Origin: Metabacillus mangrovi
GTDB taxonomy: Bacteria; Bacillota; Bacilli; Bacillales; Bacillaceae
Direction: 5' to 3'
DNA: 64,000 nt
NCBI RefSeq assembly: GCF_009711125.1
Contig: NZ_WMIB01000006.1
Span: 1-64,000 of the forward strand
The position numbers and the translations under genes were made by a program. This document shows, piece after piece, positions 1-9,572 of this stretch. Each line of letters starts with the position of its first letter. The first letter of the stretch is position 1. A model generated the notes under the pieces. It made no database searches. It saw nothing but the letters and a program-made list of their open reading frames with translations, and was not told where the DNA came from.

Positions 1-665
1 GAAAATAGCTGCATTTGAGACCGATCCGAGGTTTGTAAACGGTTTCGCACGTAAAATAGCGGCTCTGGGGACCGATACCTCGTTTTCCGGTCTCAGGGGA
101 CGTTATTTTGGAGAAAATGCGGGGTTTGTACCGCTAAAACAGAAAATAGCTGCATCTGAGACCGATTCGGGGTTTGTAAACGGTTTCGCACGTAAAATAG
201 CGGCTCTGGAGACCGATACCTCCTTTTCCGGTCTCAGGAGACGCTATTTTTGTCGTTTCGGCCCTTTTTTACGGCGTTCGGTCTCAGGGGACGTTATTTT
301 GGAGAAAATGCGGGGTTTGTAACGTGAAAACAGAAAATAGCTGCATTTGAGACCGATCCGAGGTTTGTAAACGGTTTCGCACGTAAAATAGCGGCTCTGG
401 GGACCGATACCTCGTTTTCCGGTCTCAGGAGACGCTATTTTTGTCGTTTCGGCCCTTTTTAACGGCGATCGGTCTCAGGGGACGTTATTTCGGAGAAAAT
501 ACGGGGTTTGTAACGTGAAAACAGAAAATAGCTGCATCTGAGACCGATCCGAGATGTGTAAGCGGTTGCCTTGTTGGAATAGCGGCTCTGGAGACCGATA
601 CCTCGTTTGCCGGTCTCAGGAGACGCTATTTTAGAAGATTAAGGCTTTTTTTACAGCGATCGGGC
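1..665. repeat. array of four hairpin-rich repeat units
   Basis: Four imperfect direct copies begin at about 1, 142, 333 and 523, each opening with GAAAATAGCTGCAT. The first is about 141 bp and the next two about 190 bp, because they carry an extra ~48-bp block. Inside the units, AAAATAGCG..GAGACCG pairs with CGGTCTC..CGCTATTTT, giving long hairpins. I see no ribosome binding site or convincing reading frame. The array begins at the window edge and probably extends further left. Confidence 0.8.
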
Positions 666-802
666 TTACAAAATCAGTATTCTTTAAAAACAGCTGCTCT
701 TTATATCTACATGACAATATCCCACAACTCCCTATTACAGCAAAAAAAGTCAAAAATAAAATTTGGACATTTGCTATGATTTTCTTAGAGGGGGCCGGAG
801 AG

Positions 803-1684
803 ATGACAAATGAGACGATCATTCAGAAAACAATTGATTGGATTGAAGACCATCTTCAAGAAGACATATCGGCAAGGGACATTGCCTCTGCAGCAGGTTT
901 CTCTAAATTTCATTTTCACAGGATATTTCAGGCTGCGGTCGGCGTGTCTTTTTCCGAGTACTTGAGAAATAGAAGAATGACAAGTGCTGCTGCTGCCCTG
1001 ATCCATACAGATGAGCGAATCATTGATATCGCGCTCTCCTGCTGCTTTGAATCTCAGGAAGTATTTACCCGGGCTTTTAAGAGAGTGTATCAGCTTCCCC
1101 CGGGACAATATCGAAAACTAATGAAGGAGCTGATTGCTCCTAAGGAGGAAATGAAAATGGAAGAACCAATCAAAGGCTGGTTTTTAAGCGGGAGCAACCC
1201 GTATAGTTATGAGATGGGAACAGACACTGAAATCGTCCATAACGGGAGAAAATCAGGTTATTTAAAATCAACAGCTGTTACCCTTGCTGAGGGGGAATTC
1301 GCGACGATGATGCAGCAATTCAAAGCAGATCAATACAAAGGAAAAAGAATGAGGCTTTCTGGGTTTTTGAGGACGAAGGATGTGAAGATCATGGCAGCCT
1401 TTTGGATGAGAGTGGACAGTGCATCAGAGGACATTCTGCAATTCGATAATATGAGCAACCGGCCTATTCAGGGGACGGCGAACTGGAACCATTATTCCAT
1501 CGTGCTCGATGTTCCTGAAAACAGTGCCTCTATCTCATTCGGCATTATCCTCTCAGGAACGGGATGCGTATGGGCGGATGGTATAACCTTCGAGGAAGTG
1601 GACAAAAGTGTTTCGACTACTAATGCAGAAACCCAATATGTTATGCTGGACAATCCGGTCAATCTGTCTTTTGAGGAAGCTTGA
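803..1684 (+). CDS. AraC-family transcriptional regulator
   Basis: A 293-residue DNA-binding regulator. Residues ~1-105 form the AraC double helix-turn-helix, with recognisable pieces such as ISARDIASAAGFSKFHFHRIFQ, a family-typical second helix region (IDIALSCCFESQEVFTRAFK) and the closing PPGQYRK. The remaining ~180 residues look beta-rich, like a carbohydrate-binding jelly roll (WMRVDSASEDILQFDNM, GTGCVWADGITFEEV), rather than the usual GyrI-like effector domain. Its ligand is unknown. I chose the ATG preceded by GGGGGCCGGAGAG rather than the in-frame ATG 27 bp upstream, which has no ribosome binding site. The gene stands alone, transcribed away from the repeat array and ending at a terminator. 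Confidence 0.85.
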   Translation: MTNETIIQKTIDWIEDHLQEDISARDIASAAGFSKFHFHRIFQAAVGVSFSEYLRNRRMTSAAAALIHTDERIIDIALSCCFESQEVFTRAFKRVYQLPPGQYRKLMKELIAPKEEMKMEEPIKGWFLSGSNPYSYEMGTDTEIVHNGRKSGYLKSTAVTLAEGEFATMMQQFKADQYKGKRMRLSGFLRTKDVKIMAAFWMRVDSASEDILQFDNMSNRPIQGTANWNHYSIVLDVPENSASISFGIILSGTGCVWADGITFEEVDKSVSTTNAETQYVMLDNPVNLSFEEA

Positions 1685-1722
1685 ACTGTAGAAACCTTTC
1701 AGCCTACTAATCTGTTTACAAC

Positions 1723-1767
1723 AGCCATTCCGGTCTGCACGAAATCGTACAGGCCGGAATGGCTTTT
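1723..1767 (+). terminator. intrinsic terminator after the AraC gene
   Basis: AGCCATTCCGG pairs with CCGGAATGGCT, followed by TTTTCT. It lies between the converging AraC and ldh genes. The plus-strand T tail is the better one; on the minus strand it may also help end ldh. Confidence 0.75.
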
Positions 1768-1770
1768 CTA

Positions 1771-2739
<969 letters not shown>

Positions 2740-2748
2740 TCAGCTTTT

Positions 2749-2766
2749 TTGTGAAGCTCTTCACAA
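2749..2766. promoter_or_regulatory. Rex operator upstream of ldh
   Basis: TTGTGAAGCTCTTCACAA is a perfect palindrome matching the Rex consensus TTGTGAA-N4-TTCACAA. It lies about 30 bp upstream of the ldh start. Rex is the Gram-positive NADH/NAD+ sensor that represses fermentation genes under aerobic conditions. Confidence 0.9.
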
Positions 2767-2877
2767 TTATATTGTACGTTATTCTTCTCCTAATTTGCAC
2801 CATCTATTTGACAAATTTGTGTTTTAACGGTGCGAAGCTGATTATGCTATCTTTAATATAGGAAGGATGATGCCGGT

Positions 2878-3711
2878 GTGAAAAAAAAGATTCTTCTGCT
2901 AGTCTTCGGCTTCGCATTTTTGGCAGCAGCAATTTTCATTTATCATCAATCTATTCAGAAGGGACCGCTTGCTTCAGTGGAAAAATATAAAATTTACTAT
3001 GACACTCCAACGCCTGAAATAATGAAGCAACTCTCAAAATACCAAATGGTCATTATCGAACCGGTTTTTTATTCTGCGGAGCAAATCAGCCTGATTCAGG
3101 AAAACGGGACACTTGTGTACGGGTATGTAAATTCCATGGAAGCTGACCTCTGGAACAAGGATTTGTACAGCCGTTTTGATGATGGAGATTTTTATAAAAG
3201 GAACGGGGAGCGCATTTATATAGAGGAATGGAATTCCTATCTAATGGATATGAAGTCCTCTCACTTCAGGGAAGTGCTTCTTGATGAAACGGAGAAGCAA
3301 ATTGTTCAAAAAGGGCTGGATGGTGTATTTTTGGACACCGTCGGAAACATCGATGACCGCTTTTCCGAAGACCGGGATGAACGGACCGCCCAGCAGGATG
3401 GACTGATTCTTCTTTTAAAGCAGCTGCAGAAAAAGGAAGTGTCCATCATCCAGAACTGGGGACTGGAAACAGTTCAGAGAACGGCTCCATATATAGACGG
3501 ACTGATGTGGGAAAACTTTGAGTACAAGGAAATCTCAAGTGATGATTGGTCGAAAGAATGGATGGAAAAAACACGGCACCTGTCGAGAAAATACAGATTC
3601 TCCGTCCTCACAGTTTCAGACCGGAACCATAAAGAAAGCAGCCGACTGGCGAGAGAAAAAGGATTTATTCATTTTCCTGCGCCAGAGGGCTATAACTATA
3701 ATCAATTTTAG
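2878..3711 (+). CDS. putative membrane-anchored GH114-like glycosidase (TM1410-type)
   Basis: A 277-residue protein with an N-terminal hydrophobic anchor (residues ~4-22, LLLVFGFAFLAAAIFIY), so probably exported and facing outward. The rest resembles the endo-alpha-1,4-polygalactosaminidase/TM1410 barrel family: YQMVIIEPVFYS, YGYVNSMEADLW, GLDGVFLDTVGNID and PYIDGLMWENF, with conserved acidic residues at strand ends (D in FLDT, E in WENF) as expected for a retaining hydrolase. The substrate is unknown; galactosamine-containing polysaccharide would be the family guess. GTG start behind GGAAGGATGATGCCG. Its stop codon overlaps the stop of lutC on the other strand. Confidence 0.7.
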   Translation: MKKKILLLVFGFAFLAAAIFIYHQSIQKGPLASVEKYKIYYDTPTPEIMKQLSKYQMVIIEPVFYSAEQISLIQENGTLVYGYVNSMEADLWNKDLYSRFDDGDFYKRNGERIYIEEWNSYLMDMKSSHFREVLLDETEKQIVQKGLDGVFLDTVGNIDDRFSEDRDERTAQQDGLILLLKQLQKKEVSIIQNWGLETVQRTAPYIDGLMWENFEYKEISSDDWSKEWMEKTRHLSRKYRFSVLTVSDRNHKESSRLAREKGFIHFPAPEGYNYNQF

Positions 3712-4427
3712 CGGTCGTTCACCACTATATACGTCGCTTTAATCGGACCATGTACCCCAACGACGAGGTTCATTTCAATATCTGCAGAGTTGCTCGGCCC
3801 GGTGATAAAATTTATGCAGGACGGAATGTCGCTGCCTGCCTCAATTTGGCCGTGGATGCTTTGAGCGGTCTGGGTAATCCGCGGAACGAGGGTGCTTTTC
3901 GGGATGATAGCAATGTACGTTGCGGGAAGCAGCGACACAGAGCGTCCTTTTCCTCTGCCGCTGAACAGAACAACGGTTCCGGATTCTGCTAGTGTCTGAT
4001 CGCTGAAGGTAATCCCTACGTTCGCTTGTTCAGCCCGCTCGATGTTTTCCTTCCCGCTTGCTTCATCCCATAAATAAGTGCTTACCCCTTCTTCAGGCCA
4101 GTCCTTCTCAAGAAGCCCGGATAATCCGAACTCCTGAAACCTCGGGTCATTCCAGGTTACCACCGGCCCTCCTCCATACTCGCGGACGGCTTCTTTAACC
4201 GTTTCATATAACTGATCTGCTGTTGCCTCCATATAGGATGTATGAATCCGGACGCATTGTTCCTTTAGCACTTCCAGCAGTTCATCCTGGTTGAGTCCCT
4301 GAAGAACGTGGTCCTGCGGGCGATGCTTCCAATCCGGCCGTGTGATGCCTGCCGTTCTGCGCTCACGGCCGAGATGATGGGCTATTTTATTTAAAAAAGC
4401 TTCTCTATTCTGCAGCGTCCCTTCCAT
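3708..4427 (-). CDS. lutC: lactate utilization protein C
   Basis: Third subunit of the LutABC L-lactate oxidase, which oxidises lactate to pyruvate. It is a LutC/YkgG-type domain of 239 residues, with the family segments TFSDQTLAESGTVVLFS, GRSVSLLPATYIAIIPKSTL and the C-terminal ITGPSNSADIEMNLVVGVHG. The start is the ATG whose A is shared with the lutB TAA stop (TAATG), with GGGGG upstream, so translation is coupled to lutB. A longer in-frame reading would run 30 codons into lutB and has no ribosome binding site. Last gene of lutABC. Confidence 0.93.
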   Translation of the reverse strand: MEGTLQNREAFLNKIAHHLGRERRTAGITRPDWKHRPQDHVLQGLNQDELLEVLKEQCVRIHTSYMEATADQLYETVKEAVREYGGGPVVTWNDPRFQEFGLSGLLEKDWPEEGVSTYLWDEASGKENIERAEQANVGITFSDQTLAESGTVVLFSGRGKGRSVSLLPATYIAIIPKSTLVPRITQTAQSIHGQIEAGSDIPSCINFITGPSNSADIEMNLVVGVHGPIKATYIVVNDR

Positions 4428-5857
4428 TATCGTTCCCCCTCCTGTTTTAGACGGCTCTTCATCCAGTCGCGCAGCCGTTCTTTTTGCGGTGCCGGGAACT
4501 CTCTTATATCGGTCCATGCCTTCAGCGGGCCAGGACCTTTCGATATTTTTCCGCCTGCTGTAAACGGCCCCATGGCAGCCGGTGCCGCTTTTCCGCCAAG
4601 TCCGTACAATCCCGGTGAAGCGGCACCGAGTCCGAATGCCTTCATCGCCATCTTTTCTGAAATAGGGGCTTTTCCTTCCCTCTCAACAATTACCTGCCGG
4701 TGCTTATGCAAAAGCTCATGCAAAGGAATTTTCACCGGGCATGCATCCGTGCACGCTGCACAGAGAGTCGAGGCATACGGCAGTTCCTTATACTCTTCGT
4801 AGCCGCCAAGCAGCGGGGTAAGGACTGCTCCGATCGGACCTGAATAAATCGAACCGTAGGAATGGCCTCCGACATGCCGGTAAACAGGGCACACATTCAC
4901 ACAGGCCGCACAGCGGATGCATTGAAGAACGGACTGGAATTCTGTCCCCAATATTTTTGACCGGCCATTGTCAACAATAACTAAATGAAAATCTTCCGGT
5001 CCATCTGCATCGCCCTCCTGCCTCGGGCCTGTCAGAGCGGTAACATAGCTTGTCAGCTTTTGTCCCACGGCACTTCTTGTGAGCAGACTGACGAGAACCT
5101 CGAACTCTTCAAACGTCGGAACGATCCGTTCCATGCCCATTACGGTTATTTGTGTTTTGGGGAGGGCAGTAACCAGTCTTGCATTCCCTTCATTGGTGAC
5201 AAGGCTGACTGACCCGGACTCGGCGATTGCAAAGTTACAGCCTGTTATGCCAAGATCTGCAGTGAGAAATTCCTTTCGGAGCATCTCTCTTGCGTGCAGG
5301 GTAAGCTCCTCCGGGTTCTCCGATTTCGTATAACCGAGCTTTTCCCGGAACACATCGCGAATCTGTTCTTTGTTTTTATGCAATGCCGGTGCAACAATGT
5401 GGGACGGAGGGTCATGGTCATCCACCTGCAGAATATACTCCCCCAAATCCGTTTCGATGACCTCGCAGCCGATCTCCTCAAGACTCGCGTTCATGTGGAT
5501 CTCTTCTGTCACCATCGATTTGGATTTAACGATTTTTTTCGCTTTTTTCTCTTTCGCTACTGAAGCAATGTACGCATTGGCCTCCTCGGCCGTTTCTGCA
5601 AAAAAGACATGTCCTCCCCTTTTCACCACATTGTCACTCAGCATCTCCAAATAATAATCCAGGTTTTCAAGCGTGTGCTGGCGGATTTCCTCGCCGTGGG
5701 AACGCCATTCCTCCCAGCTGCCCAGTTCTTCCGCGGCTTCATTTTTCCTGCCCTGCAATCTTTCCTGGGCCCCAGACACTGCGAGCCGCATAAAAGAATC
5801 TCCAATTCCCTTGCCTACCCGGTCATTAAAATTCTCCGTTCCGATTCTCATCGGCAT
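4427..5857 (-). CDS. lutB: lactate utilization iron-sulfur protein B
   Basis: Iron-sulfur electron-transfer subunit of the L-lactate oxidation complex, 476 residues. The N-terminal two thirds is a LutB/YkgF domain ([50 protein letters not shown]). Two ferredoxin-like [4Fe-4S] sites follow: [14 protein letters not shown] near residue 315 and [14 protein letters not shown] near 365. The start is supported by GAGGGGAGAG immediately after the lutA stop; a second in-frame ATG two codons later is also possible. Middle gene of lutABC. Confidence 0.95.
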   Translation of the reverse strand: MPMRIGTENFNDRVGKGIGDSFMRLAVSGAQERLQGRKNEAAEELGSWEEWRSHGEEIRQHTLENLDYYLEMLSDNVVKRGGHVFFAETAEEANAYIASVAKEKKAKKIVKSKSMVTEEIHMNASLEEIGCEVIETDLGEYILQVDDHDPPSHIVAPALHKNKEQIRDVFREKLGYTKSENPEELTLHAREMLRKEFLTADLGITGCNFAIAESGSVSLVTNEGNARLVTALPKTQITVMGMERIVPTFEEFEVLVSLLTRSAVGQKLTSYVTALTGPRQEGDADGPEDFHLVIVDNGRSKILGTEFQSVLQCIRCAACVNVCPVYRHVGGHSYGSIYSGPIGAVLTPLLGGYEEYKELPYASTLCAACTDACPVKIPLHELLHKHRQVIVEREGKAPISEKMAMKAFGLGAASPGLYGLGGKAAPAAMGPFTAGGKISKGPGPLKAWTDIREFPAPQKERLRDWMKSRLKQEGER

Positions 5858-5872
5858 AGCCGCTCTCTCCCC

Positions 5873-6589
5873 TCATTGATGATTGAGTACTTCTGCAATA
5901 TGCATTACCTTAACAGGCCTTCCCTTCCGGTCGATCCTTCCCCCGATGTTCATCAGACAGCCGCAGTCGCTGCCTATTAGAAAATCAGCTTCTGTCCGTT
6001 CGATACAGTCTACTTTTTCATCCACCATTTGCTCAGAGATGGCTCCCATTTTGACAGAGAATGTTCCGCCGAATCCGCAGCAGTTTTGAGCATGCGGAAG
6101 AGGCTCAAGCTGAAGGCCTTTTACGTTTTTTAACAGTTTAAAAGGAGAATCGGTTACCTTTAAAAGCCTCGTCATGTGGCAGGACGTGTGATACGTAGCC
6201 TTCGCCGGAAAACTCGCACCGACGTCTTCCATTTTCAGCACGTTGACGATAAAATCCGTCAGTTCATACGTTTTATTTGCAAGCGCTTTCGATTGATCCC
6301 GCCATTTTGAATCGTTCTCAAAAAGATGCGGGTATTCCTTAAACATGGCTACACACGAACCGGACGGCGAGACTACATATTCCGCCTTTTCAAATGCACG
6401 AATCATATTCTTCATCGCTTCCTTCGCTTCTTTAACGTACCCGCTGTTATAAGCCGGCTGACCGCAGCACACTTGCTTTTCCGGAAACTCTACCTCGCAT
6501 CCGAGCCGCTCAAGCAATTCGACCGTCGCCTTACCGGCTTCTGTCTTAAAAAGATCGACGAGACAGGTAGCAAACAGGGAAACTCTCAT
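5873..6589 (-). CDS. lutA: lactate utilization protein A
   Basis: First gene of the L-lactate oxidation operon. It is a 238-residue CCG-domain protein (GlpC/HdrB-like), with two cysteine-rich motifs: [12 protein letters not shown] near residue 43 and the pair [11 protein letters not shown] (~150) and [14 protein letters not shown] (~188). These normally hold iron-sulfur clusters that pass electrons from lactate. Ribosome binding site AAGGAG eight bases before the ATG. The LutR-type operator sits about 35 bp upstream of the start. Confidence 0.95.
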   Translation of the reverse strand: MRVSLFATCLVDLFKTEAGKATVELLERLGCEVEFPEKQVCCGQPAYNSGYVKEAKEAMKNMIRAFEKAEYVVSPSGSCVAMFKEYPHLFENDSKWRDQSKALANKTYELTDFIVNVLKMEDVGASFPAKATYHTSCHMTRLLKVTDSPFKLLKNVKGLQLEPLPHAQNCCGFGGTFSVKMGAISEQMVDEKVDCIERTEADFLIGSDCGCLMNIGGRIDRKGRPVKVMHIAEVLNHQ

Positions 6590-6622
6590 TCTCTCATCTC
6601 CTTAAGGAAATAAGTCAGCAGG

Positions 6623-6633
6623 TCATCTGATGA
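6623..6633. promoter_or_regulatory. LutR operator in front of lutABC
   Basis: TCATCTGATGA, extended to GTCATCTGATGAC, matches the TCATC-N-GATGA site described for B. subtilis LutR. An identical 13-bp copy lies in front of lctP, tying the two promoters together. Confidence 0.85.
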
Positions 6634-6746
6634 CTTGATGTGATTTTTCACCATTATAGAACATGCAGCAGAGAAGCTCAAGAGAAAAACAGGCAGAAGA
6701 AGCACAAAAGATGGTGCGGCGTCCTGCGCCTCCCCATAAATGTACA

Positions 6747-6775
6747 AAGAAAAAGAACAGGGTTCATCCCTGTTC
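6747..6775 (-). terminator. terminator of lutR
   Basis: On the minus strand GAACAGGG pairs with CCCTGTTC across a five-base loop and is followed by a TTTTTC tail, just past the lutR stop. Confidence 0.8.
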
Positions 6776-6780
6776 CTCTC

Positions 6781-7494
6781 CTACTTTTTTAAATATTTCA
6801 TCAATACTTCTTCCACATTTGCAAGATGATTCATCATCAGTTCCTGGGCTTTCGCTTCATCCTTTGCCGAAATTGCCTCAAAAATTTTCACATGTTCCTG
6901 GTACAGGCGCTTTGATGTTGTCTGCTTTGAATAAAGCCAGATTCTCCGGGTTTCCCGCATGGTATTCAACATCATCTCTGACACATTGTTCATGAGCCCC
7001 ATCAGCATCGGATTACGGGAAGCACGTGCGATCGCCATATGGAAGTCAAAATCGGCTTTTTCCCCAAGCTCTTCATTCCCGATTGTCCCCTTCATCTCCA
7101 ATAGGATCCGGTTAAGCTCTTCAATATCCTCTTCCGTCCGGTTCTTAGCTGCAGAAGCGGCAATACCGGCTTCGAGAATTTTGCGGACTTCAAGTAAATG
7201 GGCAATAGATTCACGGTTCATGAGAATGGAGGAAAAAAGGGAGCCGCTGATGGAATGGGGATCAAATTCTTTTACATAAGTGCCTTCTCCCTGCCTCATC
7301 TCGATGATGCCCATTGCTCGCAGGGCGCTCAATGCTTCACGGATCGCAGACCTTCCCACATGAAAATCCTCTGCAAGCTGCTGAACAGAGTTCAGCTTTT
7401 CACCAGGCTTGATTTCCCCTTTTTTTATCGTATCAAGAATTGCTTCTGCAACTTCTTCGTATATTTTTTTCGGTTTGATTTGTTTGTAGGTCAC
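6781..7494 (-). CDS. lutR: GntR/FadR-family repressor of lactate genes
   Basis: A 237-residue FadR-type GntR regulator. Residues ~8-75 are the winged helix (KIYEEVAEAILDTIKKGEI, LAEDFHVGRSAIREALSAL, GIIEMRQGEGTYV). Residues ~95-230 are the helical FCD effector domain, with histidines and acidic residues (DFDFHMAIARASRNP, EHVKIFEAISAKD) that normally bind a metal and a carboxylate ligand. By similarity and context it is LutR, relieved by L-lactate. GTG start with AAGG/GAGGTG upstream. It sits between its two presumed targets, each with a TCATCTGATGA operator. Confidence 0.9.
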   Translation of the reverse strand: MTYKQIKPKKIYEEVAEAILDTIKKGEIKPGEKLNSVQQLAEDFHVGRSAIREALSALRAMGIIEMRQGEGTYVKEFDPHSISGSLFSSILMNRESIAHLLEVRKILEAGIAASAAKNRTEEDIEELNRILLEMKGTIGNEELGEKADFDFHMAIARASRNPMLMGLMNNVSEMMLNTMRETRRIWLYSKQTTSKRLYQEHVKIFEAISAKDEAKAQELMMNHLANVEEVLMKYLKK

Positions 7495-7584
7495 TTTCCT
7501 TATTCACCTCGGCTGGCTTCAATGTAACAAGTATACTCTGTGGGCAGCTTTTATTAAAGCAGCGAAAGAAAATTCAGAAAACAG

Positions 7585-7613
7585 TTGATTGAAATGAAAC
7601 GGCGTTTTATACT
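7585..7613 (+). promoter_or_regulatory. sigma-A promoter of lctP
   Basis: TTGATT and TATACT separated by 17 bp. The LutR operator lies just downstream of the expected start point, well placed for repression. Confidence 0.65.
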
Positions 7614-7629
7614 CTTAGCAGAGAATAAG

Positions 7630-7640
7630 TCATCTGATGA
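7630..7640. promoter_or_regulatory. LutR operator in front of lctP
   Basis: Second TCATCTGATGA palindrome, again within GTCATCTGATGAC, starting 17 bp after the -10 box of the lctP promoter. Confidence 0.85.
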
Positions 7641-7784
7641 CCTTATCACCATAGAGCATCTGCTGGTTTATTCTACAAAAAATCATAGGGAAAAGCTCTT
7701 GTTTTTTATAGGTACCTACATAGAATGGCAGCACATCATTCATTATACTTGATTTTTAATAAGAGCTTTTCTGGACTAAAACAA

Positions 7785-7798
7785 TGTAATCGTTTACA
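7785..7798 (+). promoter_or_regulatory. cre site (CcpA) in the lctP leader
   Basis: TGTAATCGTTTACA fits the cre consensus TGWAANCGNTNWCA at every defined position. It lies in the untranslated leader, where bound CcpA would block elongation when glucose is present. Confidence 0.8.
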
Positions 7799-7827
7799 AA
7801 TCACACATGACAAAGGAGGAAAAAAAC

Positions 7828-9519
7828 ATGAATTGGATGCAAGACTTTACCCCTGTTGGAGACAATCTGGCTCTCTCAGCTATTATTGCCCTCATTCCGG
7901 CATTGTATTTTTTCTGGGCGCTTGCCATTAAACGGATGAAAGGGCATTGGGCAGGGTTGTCCACATTGCTTGTCGCATTCGCTGTGGCCGTATTCGCTTT
8001 CAAAATGCCGGTCCAAACGGCTGCTATGTCAGCTACCCAAGGCGCCGTATACGGGGTTCTTCCCATCGGCTGGATTATCATAACTTCCGTTTTTTTGTAT
8101 AAGCTGACCGTTAAAACCGGCCAGTTCGATATTATCCGGAACTCCGTGCTCTCTATAACCGAGGATCGCCGGCTGCAGGCTTTGCTGATTGCCTTCTCCT
8201 TTGGTGCGTTCCTAGAAGGAGCAGCAGGTTTCGGTGCACCGGTCGCGATCTCCGCAGCCCTTCTCGCAGGACTGGGATTTAATCCTCTCTATGCAGCAGG
8301 GATCTGCCTCATCGCCAACACGGCACCTGTTGCCTTTGGTGCCATCGGGATTCCGATTATTGCAGTAGCGGGGCCTACCGGGGAGTCTGCTATGGAAATT
8401 TCCCAAATGGTCGGCCGTCAGCTCCCGTTCATCTCTGTGTTTATTCCGCTGTACCTCGTTATCGTGATGGCCGGATTTAAACGGGCTCTTGAAATCATGC
8501 CCGCTATCCTTGTCTCAGGGGTATCCTTTGCACTCATTCAATATTTGAGCTCCAACTTTATCGGTCCTGAGCTTCCCGATATTCTTTCAGCGCTCGGTTC
8601 TCTTGTTGCGCTCACGGTGTTCCTGAAATTCTGGAAGCCGAAAACCATCTATAGGTTCAAATCCGAATCAGAGACAGCAGCTGCCTCAGAGGCATTAAAA
8701 ATAGAAGAGCCTGCTGCCGGCTACTCAAAAGGACAGGTATTTAAAGCATGGTCCCCGTTCCTGATCCTGACTATATTTATTTCGCTTTGGGGGATTCCGG
8801 CGGTCAAGCTTGCGCTGACAGGGCATTACGAAGGCACAAACCCATTTTTGATAGCGATTAATTCGATCGGCCATCTGCTGACCTTCAGTCCTGAAGTTCC
8901 GCTGCTGCACAACCGGATCATCGGCGGTTCAGGGGATCCGATCCCTGCTTTTTACAAGCTTGAGGTGCTTGGTGCGGCCGGTACCGCAATCCTGCTTGCA
9001 GCCATTGTTACTAAATTTGTTGTGAACATTTCCTGGAAGAACTGGGCTGAAGCATTCGGGGAAACTTTCAAGGAGCTTAGAATGCCGCTTATTACAATCG
9101 GTTCTGTTGTTGCTTTTGCCTATATCACAAATGCTTCCGGGATGAGCACAACACTTGGGATGACCCTTTCCCACACAGGGGAATGGTTCGCATTCTTCTC
9201 TCCTGTTCTTGGCTGGCTTGGTGTCTTTATCACCGGCTCAGATACATCTGCCAACCTGCTTTTCGGAAACCTGCAGAAGATCACGGCACAGTCTATAGGG
9301 ATGGATCCAGTGCTTGCGATCGCTGCCAATTCCTCCGGCGGAGTAACAGGAAAAATGATTTCGCCGCAATCCATCGCCGTTGCCTGCGCTGCAGTCGGGC
9401 TCGCCGGAAAAGAGTCTCATCTGTTCCGCTTTACAATCAAGCATAGTCTGTTCCTGCTCTTACTCGTTTGCATCATCACGTTTGTGCAGCATACATTCCT
9501 GCAATGGATGATTCCGTAA
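7828..9519 (+). CDS. lctP: L-lactate permease, LctP family
   Basis: Proton-coupled L-lactate (and probably glycolate) uptake transporter of the inner membrane; 563 residues, the usual LctP size, with about 12-14 hydrophobic segments. Family segments include FLEGAAGFGAPVAISAALL, ANTAPVAFGAIGIPI, ITGSDTSANLLFGNLQ and SSGGVTGKMISPQSIAVACAA. The start is the ATG after AAAGGAGG; the in-frame ATG 21 bp earlier lacks a site. Two operators (LutR and cre) in its leader give lactate induction and catabolite repression. Followed without a clear terminator by the ysfB-like gene, so it may be cotranscribed with the glycolate genes. Confidence 0.95.
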   Translation: MNWMQDFTPVGDNLALSAIIALIPALYFFWALAIKRMKGHWAGLSTLLVAFAVAVFAFKMPVQTAAMSATQGAVYGVLPIGWIIITSVFLYKLTVKTGQFDIIRNSVLSITEDRRLQALLIAFSFGAFLEGAAGFGAPVAISAALLAGLGFNPLYAAGICLIANTAPVAFGAIGIPIIAVAGPTGESAMEISQMVGRQLPFISVFIPLYLVIVMAGFKRALEIMPAILVSGVSFALIQYLSSNFIGPELPDILSALGSLVALTVFLKFWKPKTIYRFKSESETAAASEALKIEEPAAGYSKGQVFKAWSPFLILTIFISLWGIPAVKLALTGHYEGTNPFLIAINSIGHLLTFSPEVPLLHNRIIGGSGDPIPAFYKLEVLGAAGTAILLAAIVTKFVVNISWKNWAEAFGETFKELRMPLITIGSVVAFAYITNASGMSTTLGMTLSHTGEWFAFFSPVLGWLGVFITGSDTSANLLFGNLQKITAQSIGMDPVLAIAANSSGGVTGKMISPQSIAVACAAVGLAGKESHLFRFTIKHSLFLLLLVCIITFVQHTFLQWMIP

Positions 9520-9572
9520 AAAATCACTGTGATTTATAATGATGGCAGACAGGAACCAAAGGAGTGAGCAGC

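Noticed and set aside
1-665. CRISPR array
   Set aside because: Units are 140-190 bp, repeats and spacers cannot be separated, the internal sequence is itself repeated, and no cas gene is present.
2809-2860. TTGACA as a -35 box for the GH114-like gene
   Set aside because: No -10 hexamer lies at 16-18 bp; the next TATGCT is about 29 bp away.
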